From: Stappia indica
GTDB taxonomy: Bacteria; Pseudomonadota; Alphaproteobacteria; Rhizobiales; Stappiaceae
DNA: 64,000 nt
NCBI RefSeq assembly: GCF_009789575.1
Contig: NZ_CP046908.1
Coordinates: 4,307,001 to 4,371,000, forward strand
Direction of reading: 5' to 3'
The notes under the pieces are model-generated. The model was not told the origin of the DNA and did not search any database. It was given only the letters and a program-made list of their open reading frames with translations. Shown here in pieces: positions 16,381-22,945 of this stretch (positions are counted from its first letter, which is position 1; each line of letters opens with the position of its first letter). The position numbers were made by a program, and so were the translations under genes.

Positions 16381-16983
16381 TCAGGCCTCGCTGCCGGTGT
16401 CCGGGGCGAAGAGCCGGCTGAAAAGCGGGGCAAGGAACAGAACGCCATGGAGGGGATAGCGCAGCGCCTTGCGCTCATGGGCCATCCGGATAAGCCCCTT
16501 GTCCGCTTCCGTCAGCTCGTCCCCGTCGCTCTCAAAGGCGCGCAGAAGCTGCTGGTTCGGCCAGGGGTTTTCGGTGAAGTGGAAGCCGACGAGGTTGCCG
16601 GCAAGGTCGCCACCATAAACGAGGTACCAGTTGAGATTGCCCCGCTTTGCCTCGTTCACGACGGTCTCGATACCGTTCGGCTTGCGCTGGTGGCCGTCTT
16701 CCTCGATCCACGGATAGCTGGCGTCCAGGTGCTTGAACCCGCGCGCCAGGCCTTCGAGCCGGGAGACATGGACGCCCGAAGCGAGAAAGAAACTGTAGAT
16801 CCGCGCCGCCGCAAGATGCCGGTCGTTGAAGTAGAAGCGCGAGTTGGCTTCCTCGCCGGAGCGCTCCGGGTGTTCGAAGCCGAACAGGCCGTTGCGTACG
16901 TAATTGCGGATCTGACCGGCATGCAGTTCCTCGGTCTGTCCTGTCGCCTGCGACAGGCGCCGCGCCATCTCTTTCACGATCAT
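16381..16983 (-). CDS. Unknown element protein with MerR-like N-terminal segment
   Basis: About 200 residues. The N-terminal part (MIVKEMARRLSQATG, QIRNYVRNGLFG, then FNDRHLAAARIYSFF) resembles the winged helix-turn-helix of MerR-type proteins, in which a recognition helix precedes an 'R-x-Y' and a 'F-x-x-x-x-L' helix. The C-terminal part is unrecognised. The ATG at 16983 has AGGA 8 bases upstream; in-frame starts at 17028 (ATG) and 17055 (TTG) lack a good site. It lies 3 bp before the portal gene, so it belongs to the head operon, perhaps as a regulator. Function unknown. Confidence 0.68.
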   Translation of the reverse strand: MIVKEMARRLSQATGQTEELHAGQIRNYVRNGLFGFEHPERSGEEANSRFYFNDRHLAAARIYSFFLASGVHVSRLEGLARGFKHLDASYPWIEEDGHQRKPNGIETVVNEAKRGNLNWYLVYGGDLAGNLVGFHFTENPWPNQQLLRAFESDGDELTEADKGLIRMAHERKALRYPLHGVLFLAPLFSRLFAPDTGSEA

Positions 16984-17068
16984 TGAACCCGTCCTGGTGC
17001 GTTTCGGAAATGCGATTTCTGAATTCATGATGCCTGCATGCCGGGAGGCGGTCAAGGAAAATGAAAAT

Positions 17069-17518
17069 TCAATTTCTGTTTTGTGCCTTGCCCCCCTCCA
17101 TCAGGCGGAACGGGTTGAGATCAGCGCTCATCAAAAGCTCGCCGCCGAGTTCTTCCGGTGCGGTGCCGGCGGTCGCGGCCATGGCGTCGAGAGCGGAATA
17201 GAGCGCCCGCTGGATCATCCGTTCGAGGGCGCGACGTTCGCAGGCGTCACGGTCGGTCAATGTTCGTTCGGGCAGCAGCTCGACAGCCCCGTAGACAAGC
17301 ATGATTTGCAGCATCGCGCCGGCAAGGCTGGTCGCTCGCGTGCAGCAGGCCTCGGCTTTCAACGCCTCCATGCGGTCGAAGATCTCGCATTCCGTGGCCT
17401 CCAGCTCCGTCTTGCGCTCGCCGCCGTACAGGTTGGCGCCTTCCGCCTCCAGGTCCGACCATCGGCGCGACAGCTCCAGCAGCTCCCGGCCGATGGCCTC
17501 CACCCGGCACCCGCTCAC
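17069..17518 (-). CDS. Unknown element protein, helical
   Basis: A 149-residue protein of unknown function, mostly predicted helical and acidic/basic mixed (AIGRELLELSRRWSDLEAEG, ECEIFDRMEALKAEACC, AVELLPERTLTDRDA). The GTG start at 17518 overlaps the stop of the upstream gene as GTGA (17515-17518), typical of translational coupling, so I chose it over longer forms whose upstream residues are out-of-frame-like arginine-rich sequence. It is followed by an 85-bp gap. Confidence 0.66.
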   Translation of the reverse strand: MSGCRVEAIGRELLELSRRWSDLEAEGANLYGGERKTELEATECEIFDRMEALKAEACCTRATSLAGAMLQIMLVYGAVELLPERTLTDRDACERRALERMIQRALYSALDAMAATAGTAPEELGGELLMSADLNPFRLMEGGKAQNRN

Positions 17519-17877
17519 AGCTCGTGTTCCTGTTCGAAGTCCGACGTGTCCAGTTCCAGACCCGGTTCCTCGTTCTCGTCGTGGGACCAGAAGTGCAAAT
17601 GGTGGTCCTGCCGTTCGGAACCGTGCGTCGTCCAGCCGAGCGGCTGTTCGCCCTCGCCGGTGGGGTCTCGTTCGGGGCGGACCACATGCGGGCCGTTCGC
17701 CGGCCAGGAGAGATAGGGCTCGCCGTCGCCGGTTTCCTCGTAGTCGCAATCGCCGTCGATCTGGTCGAGCAGCGCCACAAGGTTCTCAATCGCCGCCTCG
17801 ATGCGCCGGCGGGTGGCCGGCTCTATCGTCAGCCAGACCGGGACGCACCTCGCCCGTTCACGAAAATGGATGCCCAT
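17515..17877 (-). CDS. Unknown acidic element protein
   Basis: A 120-residue protein of unknown function. The N-terminal third is helical (EPATRRRIEAAIENLVALLDQ). The rest is strongly acidic and rich in Asp/Glu/His/Trp (DGDCDYEETGDGEPYLSW, ENEEPGLELDTSDFEQEHEL). It is the first gene of the leftward operon that runs into the portal and capsid genes, and it faces the XRE regulator across a 90-bp AT-rich promoter region. An early-operon control or DNA-mimic role is conceivable from the charge but is speculation. Confidence 0.7.
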   Translation of the reverse strand: MGIHFRERARCVPVWLTIEPATRRRIEAAIENLVALLDQIDGDCDYEETGDGEPYLSWPANGPHVVRPERDPTGEGEQPLGWTTHGSERQDHHLHFWSHDENEEPGLELDTSDFEQEHEL

Positions 17878-17967
17878 CCGTGTGCTCCTGTGGTATAAAT
17901 TGATAACGGTGTGATTATTTCTCAGCTTGGTTATAACGTCAAGCTAAAATGAAAACGGTGTTATAAA
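17878..17967. promoter_or_regulatory. Divergent promoter/operator region of the element
   Basis: An AT-rich 90-bp gap between the leftward head operon and the rightward XRE gene. It holds related short motifs: ATAACGGTGTGATTAT (17903-17918), the palindrome GTTATAAC (17930-17937) and AACGGTGTTATAA (17954-17966). A similar CGTTGTTATAA occurs at 21704-21714 upstream of terS. These are good candidates for XRE operators. The XRE start has no ribosome binding site, so a leaderless transcript from the TATAAA-like sequence is possible. Confidence 0.5.
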
Positions 17968-18189
17968 ATGCAGGCTGTGCAATGCCGGATGGCGCGCGCC
18001 GCTCTAGGGCTTGGCGTTAGAGAACTGGCAGAAATGGCCATGGTGGCGCCGGCCACTATTTCCCGGCTGGAGCGCGGCGAAGAATTGAAGCCGCGCACGG
18101 TCGAGGCGATCCGCGCCGCCTTGGAAGCGGCCGGCGTGATCTTCATCGACGAGAACGGCGAAGGGCCAGGCGTGAGGTTGCGGAAATGA
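17968..18189 (+). CDS. XRE-family helix-turn-helix regulator
   Basis: A 73-residue single-domain DNA-binding protein. The helix-turn-helix is VRELAEMAMVAPATISRLER (about residues 19-38), followed by LKPRTVEAIRAALEAAGVIF and a short basic tail. It is probably the element's own repressor, acting at the operator-like motifs just upstream. Its stop overlaps the next start (ATGA, 18186-18189). A degraded second copy of this gene lies at 18964-19155. Confidence 0.9.
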   Translation: MQAVQCRMARAALGLGVRELAEMAMVAPATISRLERGEELKPRTVEAIRAALEAAGVIFIDENGEGPGVRLRK

Positions 18190-18716
18190 TAGGGTCAGAG
18201 CTTGCGATATTTGTTAGTATAGTTTCGCTTATTATCGCGATTGCATCTTTTATCTGGAATGTTTGGTCAAAATTTATTTATCCGAAGCCACGTATTCGTG
18301 TGTACGCTTCTGTTATGAGTGTATACTCAGGCGAAATTGAAGATGAAATTCTGGTTGTATCTGCGGTAAATTTCGGGCCGATAGAAGCGACAATTCGGTG
18401 CTGCGGAGTCAAGATCATCGATGAAGATGGAAGAGAGAAGACTGCTCTCATGAATCCATTGGACATGTATCCGTTACAAAAAAGGCAAACAATTGGCCCG
18501 TTTGGGGGCGGTCTTCCAAAGAAATTATCTGTTGGGGAAGAATTTTCTTTATATTTTCATTATGGTTCGAACGTAAAATTCATAGATAAGTGGGTGGATT
18601 GCTATTTTTTATCAGATACATTTGGGACGATGCATAGAAGTTCAAAAAAAGACGCTCAGAGGATATTCGATAAATTTGAGGCAGATAAGGCGAATGGATT
18701 CAGATTTCAGAATTAG
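18186..18716 (+). CDS. Unknown membrane-anchored protein, AT-rich cargo gene
   Basis: A 176-residue protein of unknown function. An N-terminal hydrophobic helix (residues 5-27, ELAIFVSIVSLIIAIASF) anchors a soluble beta-rich region (RIRVYASVMSVYSGEIEDE, VGEEFSLYFHYGSNV). Its base composition is far more AT-rich than the neighbours, with many Phe/Ile/Lys codons ending in A or T, a sign of separate acquisition. It is coupled to the XRE gene by ATGA. As a small cargo gene in a phage-like element it could be a lysogeny-expressed 'moron' such as an exclusion or defence protein, but nothing in the sequence shows that directly. Confidence 0.72.
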   Translation: MIGSELAIFVSIVSLIIAIASFIWNVWSKFIYPKPRIRVYASVMSVYSGEIEDEILVVSAVNFGPIEATIRCCGVKIIDEDGREKTALMNPLDMYPLQKRQTIGPFGGGLPKKLSVGEEFSLYFHYGSNVKFIDKWVDCYFLSDTFGTMHRSSKKDAQRIFDKFEADKANGFRFQN

Positions 18717-18794
18717 AGTTCTCTATATAATGTAAGTTTTGAATGGGAATTCAATTTATTTTCTTATATTAAGTATAGATGTAATGTATTTGCG

Positions 18795-18956
18795 TCATCC
18801 CATCCACCCCGACCGGATGACTGCCGCGGGCTTTGCGGCTCGAACCTCCGGCCGGGCCAGTTCGTCCAGCCGATCCTGCCAGTTCGGGTTGATCACCTGC
18901 CGCGCGGCGAAGGAATAGACCACGCAATCCAGCGCCTCGGCATCATGGCCGCCGTC
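18795..18956 (-). pseudogene. Remnant of a second terminase large subunit gene (3' end)
   Basis: Encodes about 50 C-terminal residues (EALDCVVYSFAARQVINP... ending KPAAVIRSGWMG stop) that match the end of the intact TerL at 19418, differing at only a few residues but at many bases. It therefore comes from a related, diverged element rather than a fresh duplication. It is truncated at about 18956, where it meets the xre remnant. The 78 bp between the preceding gene and this fragment are AT-rich with nothing recognisable. Confidence 0.85.
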
Positions 18957-18963
18957 TTATTCG

Positions 18964-19155
18964 TGCTTGCAGCGGATAGCCTTTGCGAAGTCGCGAGAGC
19001 AGTTGCACATTACGATTGCTTGACTGGAGCGCGTCGAGGATTTGAAGCCGCGCACGGTCGAGGCGATCCGCGCTGCCCTGGAAGAGGCAGGTGTGATCTT
19101 CATTGATGTGAACGGCGAAGGGTCAGGCATTAGATTAAGGAAGGAGAATCTGTAA
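18964..19155 (+). pseudogene. Remnant of a second XRE regulator gene
   Basis: In frame, it reads QRIAFAKSREQL, ITIA, a TGA stop at 19021-19023, then LERVEDLKPRTVEAIRAALEE and GVIFIDVNGEGSGIRLRKENL to TAA at 19153-19155. This matches the C-terminal half of the XRE protein at 17968, with a stop in place of the arginine codon of the recognition helix and a shortened N-terminal half. It cannot make a working regulator. Its TAA overlaps the ATG of the next gene (TAATG), as the intact xre overlaps its own cargo gene. Confidence 0.82.
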
Positions 19156-19349
19156 TGTTTTCTGTTGGAGATAAAGTGCATCTGAAGTCGGGAAGCCCGG
19201 ACATGACCGTGGAAGCTGTTGACGGTGATAGTGTACATTGTGTTTGGTTCAGTGGAATGAACCCTGTGAGGGACACTTTCAAAGTAGCGTCCTTGTCGAA
19301 AAAGGGTGGCGATAATTGGGATACGCCCGGCGGGAAAATTCTCGATTAG
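19155..19349 (+). CDS. YodC family (DUF2158) small protein
   Basis: A 64-residue protein matching the DUF2158/YodC pattern: FSVGDKVHLKSGSPDMTVEAV, then VHCVWFSG and an ETF-like DTFKVASL segment. This is a KOW/SH3-like small beta barrel of unknown function, often encoded by phages and mobile elements. AAGGAG lies 9 bases before the ATG, and the start overlaps the stop of the xre remnant. It is the second cargo gene between xre and terL in this element. Confidence 0.83.
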   Translation: MFSVGDKVHLKSGSPDMTVEAVDGDSVHCVWFSGMNPVRDTFKVASLSKKGGDNWDTPGGKILD

Positions 19350-19417
19350 ATCATTTGCAAAGTCCGGCGTGCGAGGCCCCGCGAGAGCAATAATTTGCTC
19401 TCCGGGGCTCTTTGTTT

Positions 19418-21202
19418 CTACCCCATCCATCCCGACCGAATGACCGTCGCCGGCTTTGCGGCTCGTACCTTCGGCCGGGCCAGCTCGTCCAGCCGGTCCT
19501 GCCAGTTCGGGTTGATCACCTGCCGGGCGGCGAAGGCATAGACCACGCAATCCAGCGCCTCGGCACGGCGGCCGGGGATGCGCTCGAAGCGGCGTTGCGG
19601 CTGGCCGCGCGCATAGCGCACCACGGCGCGCTCGCTCGCCAGTTGCTCATACCAGGCCGCCGGCAAGGCATCGGAAAAGCGCACGGTGTTGCCCTTGGCG
19701 AGGCGTCCGGCCAGGTGGCTCTTGATCCCGTCCACGCCGACAATCCACAGACGGCCGCCGCGCGTCTTGGTTCTGGATTTCTCGATCCATGGCCGCGCGC
19801 CCGGTGCGCCCTTGATCGCCAGCACCCGGCGCGCGGCGCGCGGGAAGGCGAAGCCATAGACCGCTTCCATGGTCTCGCCGTCGCCGGAATCGACCGCCAC
19901 CGCATCCAGCGCCAGCCTGCCGCCCAGCGGGTGCGCATAGGTCTGGCGCAACAGCCCCTCCAGCTCGGCCCAGGTCGCCTCGTCCGCCGGCCTGCCCCAC
20001 ACAACCGCATGGCCGAGAACGAAGGCGGTGCCGGCGCGGTCCCAGCCGACGAATGTAATCTCGAGGCGGTCGCGCTGCACGTCCACGCCGGCCGTCAGGG
20101 CCAGCACCTCTTCCGGCATCGCCTCGAGCGAGAAGCCTTCCGCCCGCGCGGCGAGCGCGGCCTCGTCCAGTTCCTCGCCTTCCGCGCGCCAGCCTTGCCC
20201 CAGCACCGTGTTGACGAAGGTCTGCAACAGGTCCGGCGTGTCCTTCGCGGCCAGGAACTCGGCAGCGAGCTTGCCCCAGGAGGCATTTGCCAGCGGCGAC
20301 ACCAGCGCATTGACGCGGAAGCCCGCATGCCCCTTCACCTGCGGCGCGGTGGCGCGCCAGCGCCCGACCGCCACCATCGCCGGCTTGTGCCGTTCCTCCA
20401 CCACCGATCCGCAGGACGGGCAGCACCAGGCGGCCTCGTCCGGCCGGTCGGCCGGCCACTGGATATCGCGCCAGGCGATCTCGTGGAAGGTTGCGCAGTC
20501 GGGGCAGGGCACCTCGAACACCCGCATATCGGAGCGCGCATAGGCGGCGAGCACATGCGAGGTTTCTTCGAAGATCGGGGTGGAGCCGATGACGATCTTG
20601 CGATCCGGAAAGGACAGGGTGCGTTTTTCGGCCAGCAGGATCGGGCTTCCTTCCGCCGTCACGTCCATGGCGTCGGCCTCGTCCACGATCAGGATTCGGG
20701 TGTTGTGGGCGCGCAGGTTGCGCGGGGCCTTGGCCGCCACGACCTTGAGCGAGCCGCCTGGGAAGCGGCGCGACAGCAGCGTGTTGCGGTTCTCGCCCTG
20801 GCCCTCGGTGGCACCGGCCAGCGCCCCGGCAAGGGCCGGCGAGGCCTCGAATGTCGGTTCCACATTGGTGACGACGAAGTTGCGGCAGTCGTCTTCCGTC
20901 GGCAGCACGAAGAGCACCGGCGCCGGCTCGTTCGCCACATGGGCGGCGAGCGCCCCCACCAGCAACGTGGTGTAGCCGATGCGGGCCGACTTCACGACTG
21001 TGACGCGCTCGGTCTCAGGGTCGCTGATCGCATCGGCAATGCCGCGCTGGAACGGGTAAAGGCGGATCGGGCCGGGCAGGGCCGACACGTCTTCCGGCAA
21101 GCGGATCTCGCGTTCGATCCAGTCGGACAGCGGCAGGCGCGGCGGTGGTTGCAGGGCGCGCAGCGCGGCGGTGCGCACGCGGGTCATGGCGTCATCGATC
21201 AT
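19418..21202 (-). CDS. Phage terminase large subunit (GpA family)
   Basis: About 594 residues. An ATPase-nuclease that packages DNA into the prohead. The adenine/P-loop region reads VVKSARIGYTTLL (the KSAR-x-GYTT signature of GpA), Walker B is ILIVDEADAMD, a zinc-like pair lies in CPDCATF and CCPSCGS, and the nuclease part begins GVDVQRDRLEITFVGW. The ATG at 21202 overlaps the terS stop by 11 bases; a longer form to 21250 would add an Arg/Trp-rich stretch that looks unreal. The final codons recur as a remnant at 18795. Confidence 0.94.
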   Translation of the reverse strand: MIDDAMTRVRTAALRALQPPPRLPLSDWIEREIRLPEDVSALPGPIRLYPFQRGIADAISDPETERVTVVKSARIGYTTLLVGALAAHVANEPAPVLFVLPTEDDCRNFVVTNVEPTFEASPALAGALAGATEGQGENRNTLLSRRFPGGSLKVVAAKAPRNLRAHNTRILIVDEADAMDVTAEGSPILLAEKRTLSFPDRKIVIGSTPIFEETSHVLAAYARSDMRVFEVPCPDCATFHEIAWRDIQWPADRPDEAAWCCPSCGSVVEERHKPAMVAVGRWRATAPQVKGHAGFRVNALVSPLANASWGKLAAEFLAAKDTPDLLQTFVNTVLGQGWRAEGEELDEAALAARAEGFSLEAMPEEVLALTAGVDVQRDRLEITFVGWDRAGTAFVLGHAVVWGRPADEATWAELEGLLRQTYAHPLGGRLALDAVAVDSGDGETMEAVYGFAFPRAARRVLAIKGAPGARPWIEKSRTKTRGGRLWIVGVDGIKSHLAGRLAKGNTVRFSDALPAAWYEQLASERAVVRYARGQPQRRFERIPGRRAEALDCVVYAFAARQVINPNWQDRLDELARPKVRAAKPATVIRSGWMG

Positions 21203-21695
21203 TCGCCAGGTCCTCCAGGGCAAGGCGCAACTCGCTGTCGAGCGTGGCAACGTCGTGGGCGGTGAGGTGCGGCAGCACCTGGCGCAGGCGCGAGGGCACC
21301 GCGAGAAGCCGCGAGCGGACGCGGCGCAGGATGTCCGCCCACTCGCGCTCGACCTCGCCGGCCGGCAGCAGCTCGCGGCGCAGCAGGGCGTTTTTCAGCG
21401 CCGCATGGTCCGCCTGTTCCCGCACCAGCCGGGTCCGCTCGCTGGCCGCGTCCGGTTGCGCGGCGAAGGGCAGGGCCGTCTGGTCGCCTTGCGCTGCCGA
21501 GCGCTTGGGGTCCACGTTGGCGCGGATCCATTCCCGGCCGCGCGCCACGTCGATGCGCCCGTCAGGCTCCACCGGCAGACCGGCGCGGATCATCTGCGAT
21601 ACCCGCCCCGGCGAGACGTTCACCAGCTTGGCGAAGGCGGCTTTTCGCACCACCTTCGGCTCGCCGATCATCTCCGATCCATGCGCTAACTGCAT
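21192..21695 (-). CDS. Phage terminase small subunit-like DNA-binding protein
   Basis: A 167-residue protein. The N-terminal winged helix-turn-helix (KAAFAKLVNVSPGRVSQMIR, then GRIDVARGREWI) resembles lambda Nu1-type small terminases, which recognise the packaging site. A long helical C-terminal part follows (REQADHAALKNALLRRELL), probably for oligomer and TerL contact. It directly precedes and overlaps terL. The start at 21695 is uncertain; the ATG at 21671, just after GGATCGGAG, would remove 8 residues. Confidence 0.85.
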   Translation of the reverse strand: MQLAHGSEMIGEPKVVRKAAFAKLVNVSPGRVSQMIRAGLPVEPDGRIDVARGREWIRANVDPKRSAAQGDQTALPFAAQPDAASERTRLVREQADHAALKNALLRRELLPAGEVEREWADILRRVRSRLLAVPSRLRQVLPHLTAHDVATLDSELRLALEDLANDR

Positions 21696-21703
21696 GCCTA
21701 ACC

Positions 21704-21714
21704 CGTTGTTATAA
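21704..21714. promoter_or_regulatory. Operator-like motif CGTTGTTATAA upstream of terS
   Basis: Shares CG-x-TGTTATAA with AACGGTGTTATAA at 17954-17966 beside the xre gene, and lies 9 bp upstream of the terS start. It is a possible site for the element's XRE repressor to control the packaging genes. Confidence 0.38.
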
Positions 21715-21784
21715 TTGATGTTTAGCTATCAAGTTGACCTTAGGGAGGAAAACGGCGGGCCCTGCCCACCCGTATACAACGGGC

Positions 21785-22561
21785 CTAGGAAGGACCCGCC
21801 GCCATGGGTTCGAGGCCGCCGATAAGCTCCACCGGGAACATCCAGCCTTCCCGTCCATGCAATCGCACGGTCATCGGCGGCTTGCCGGTGCGCCTGTGAT
21901 GCGCCTCGGCAGCCTTCTGCCATCGGGGATCGGTGGTGGCGATGAACTCCGCGCGTTTCCCCGCGCTCGGTCCCGTCCCGGCAACGGACGGTGGCCTTGA
22001 GATCGGGGCGGGTGTGGTCTCGCATCCCTTGGTCGGTGGCTCCCGGTCAGGCGGGGGCGTGTCCGCCTCGCGTGTGCACGCGCGCGTTTTGTTTATTTCT
22101 TTCCTTCTTATTTGGGGGTCACCGGTGACCCCTTTTTCGGGTCGATTTTGAACCCCTTTACGGTCTTCGCTGACCCCCTTTGCGGAAGAAAGGGGTTCAT
22201 CCGTGACCCCCTTTTCGGCGGTGTCGGCGAGCCGGTCGAAGCGCAATTCATAGTAGTTCGGGTTGCCGCGCCCGCCCTTGCGGTGCACGGCAATGAGCCC
22301 CAGTTGCTCCAGCTTGCGCAGGGCGCGCTTGGTGCTGCTGTCGCTGGTGACGGCGGCAGTGGCGAGCGTTGCGACCGTGGGCCAGGCGCGGCCCGAGCGG
22401 GCGTTGATATAGCCGCACAGGACGATGCCCACGCGCACCTCAGCCGGCGTCAGGCGTGCATCAACGCCAAGCGCCAGCATCCATGCACCCTTGTCGGAAT
22501 ACTGGACACGATAGGTCGTGCGGCCGCGCTCGCGGTCGCTAAGGCGGGCCACCTTGGTCAT
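21785..22561 (-). CDS. Helix-turn-helix replication initiator-like protein (phage O-type)
   Basis: About 258 residues. The N-terminal half is a winged helix (LTPAEVRVGIVLCGYINARS, WPTVATLATAAVTSDSSTKR, ALRKLEQLGLIAVHRKGGRG) as in phage O-type and plasmid replication proteins. The middle contains repeated KGV-(T/S) units (EKGVTDEP, AKGVSEDR, KGVQNRP, EKGVTGDP) encoded by DNA repeats that look like iterons. The C-terminal part (RWQKAAEAHHRRTGKPP) is unassigned. The ATG at 22561 overlaps the stop of the small upstream frame (ATGA); the TTG at 22567 is less likely. The replication role is inferred from fold, position and repeats. Confidence 0.72.
   Translation of the reverse strand: MTKVARLSDRERGRTTYRVQYSDKGAWMLALGVDARLTPAEVRVGIVLCGYINARSGRAWPTVATLATAAVTSDSSTKRALRKLEQLGLIAVHRKGGRGNPNYYELRFDRLADTAEKGVTDEPLSSAKGVSEDRKGVQNRPEKGVTGDPQIRRKEINKTRACTREADTPPPDREPPTKGCETTPAPISRPPSVAGTGPSAGKRAEFIATTDPRWQKAAEAHHRRTGKPPMTVRLHGREGWMFPVELIGGLEPMAAGPS
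22080..22219. other. Candidate replication origin: iteron cluster plus AT-rich tract inside the initiator-like gene
   Basis: Four direct copies of a unit near TGACCCCTTTTTCGG occur at about 22126, 22149, 22171 and 22204, an inverted copy AAAGGGGTTCA lies between the last two, and an 18-bp perfect palindrome GGGGTCACCGGTGACCCC sits at 22115-22132. Immediately to the left is a pyrimidine-rich AT tract (about 22083-22113) suitable for strand opening. Iterons inside the initiator gene next to an AT tract are the layout of lambda-type origins. Function is inferred. Confidence 0.6.
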
Positions 22562-22716
22562 GGGCAACCCTCCAGGCGGTCGGCGAGCAACAGCAGCCTG
22601 TCGGCCGCCTCGTGCTTGTCCTCAAGGATGGTTTCCGGGGTGGCGTGCCGATGCGATCCGATGCGCCGAACACGATAGGCCAGGTCCCGGATTTCCTCCG
22701 AAACGGGGTTTGACAA
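22558..22716 (-). CDS. Small helical element protein (52 residues)
   Basis: An open frame beginning with TTG at 22716: LSNPVSEEIRDLAYRVRRIG, then HATPETILEDKHEAADRLLL and ADRLEGCP. It is amphipathic helical and charged, with codon use like its neighbours. Its TGA overlaps the ATG of the initiator-like gene (ATGA), the coupling seen throughout this element. No ATG and no strong ribosome binding site are present, so confidence is moderate. Function unknown. Confidence 0.48.
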   Translation of the reverse strand: MSNPVSEEIRDLAYRVRRIGSHRHATPETILEDKHEAADRLLLLADRLEGCP

Positions 22717-22798
22717 ATCGCCGCTAAGTGCTTGATTTTGCGTGTTCGGTTTTACAGTCGAATTCGGCGCAAGCGATTGGCGGGCGGTAAGCCTAGCG

Positions 22799-22848
22799 GG
22801 ATTGAAAATCCGCGTGTCGCTGGTTCGATTCCGGCCCTGGGCACCACC
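22799..22848 (+). repeat. Attachment site copy (distal), displaced 3' half of tRNA-Phe
   Basis: Identical over 50 bases to 11059-11108. It contains the anticodon loop, T-arm, acceptor 3' strand and CCA but lacks the 5' half, so it is not a tRNA gene. It marks the right end of the element; chromosomal sequence resumes after it. The bases 22717-22798 between the small frame and this site hold nothing I can identify. Confidence 0.95.
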
Positions 22849-22945
22849 ACTTCCCCCTATAGTCCGATCAGATCAAGCCCTTGACGGCCCCTTCGCGCGC
22901 CCTGGCCAGCCGGTCGCCGGGCGCCGCTCCGACAGTCGCGCGATC

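Larger units (their letters stand above)
11059..22848. mobile_element. Integrated tail-less phage-like element (candidate capsid-encoding satellite) in tRNA-Phe
   Basis: An element of about 11.8 kb bounded by perfect 50-bp direct repeats (11059-11108 and 22799-22848), with a tyrosine integrase gene directly next to the tRNA end. Contents in order: integrase, AlpA-like protein, DUF2190 protein, gpW-like connector, protease-capsid fusion, portal, three unknowns, XRE regulator, cargo, TerL, TerS, and a replication initiator-like protein. I found no tail, tape measure, baseplate, holin, lysin or primase gene. Head and packaging genes with integration and replication but no tail match the plan of capsid-forming phage-inducible islands; a decayed prophage is the alternative. 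Confidence 0.88.

Noticed and set aside
18964-19155. A second functional XRE regulator
   Set aside because: A stop codon replaces the recognition-helix arginine and the N-terminal half is shortened.
22115-22219. A short CRISPR array or insertion-sequence ends
   Set aside because: The units are only about 15 bases, unevenly spaced, partly inverted and lie in frame within a conserved-looking gene; iterons explain them better.
22799-22848. A second tRNA-Phe gene
   Set aside because: Only the 3' half is present; there is no D-arm or 5' acceptor strand. It is the displaced half of the attachment site.
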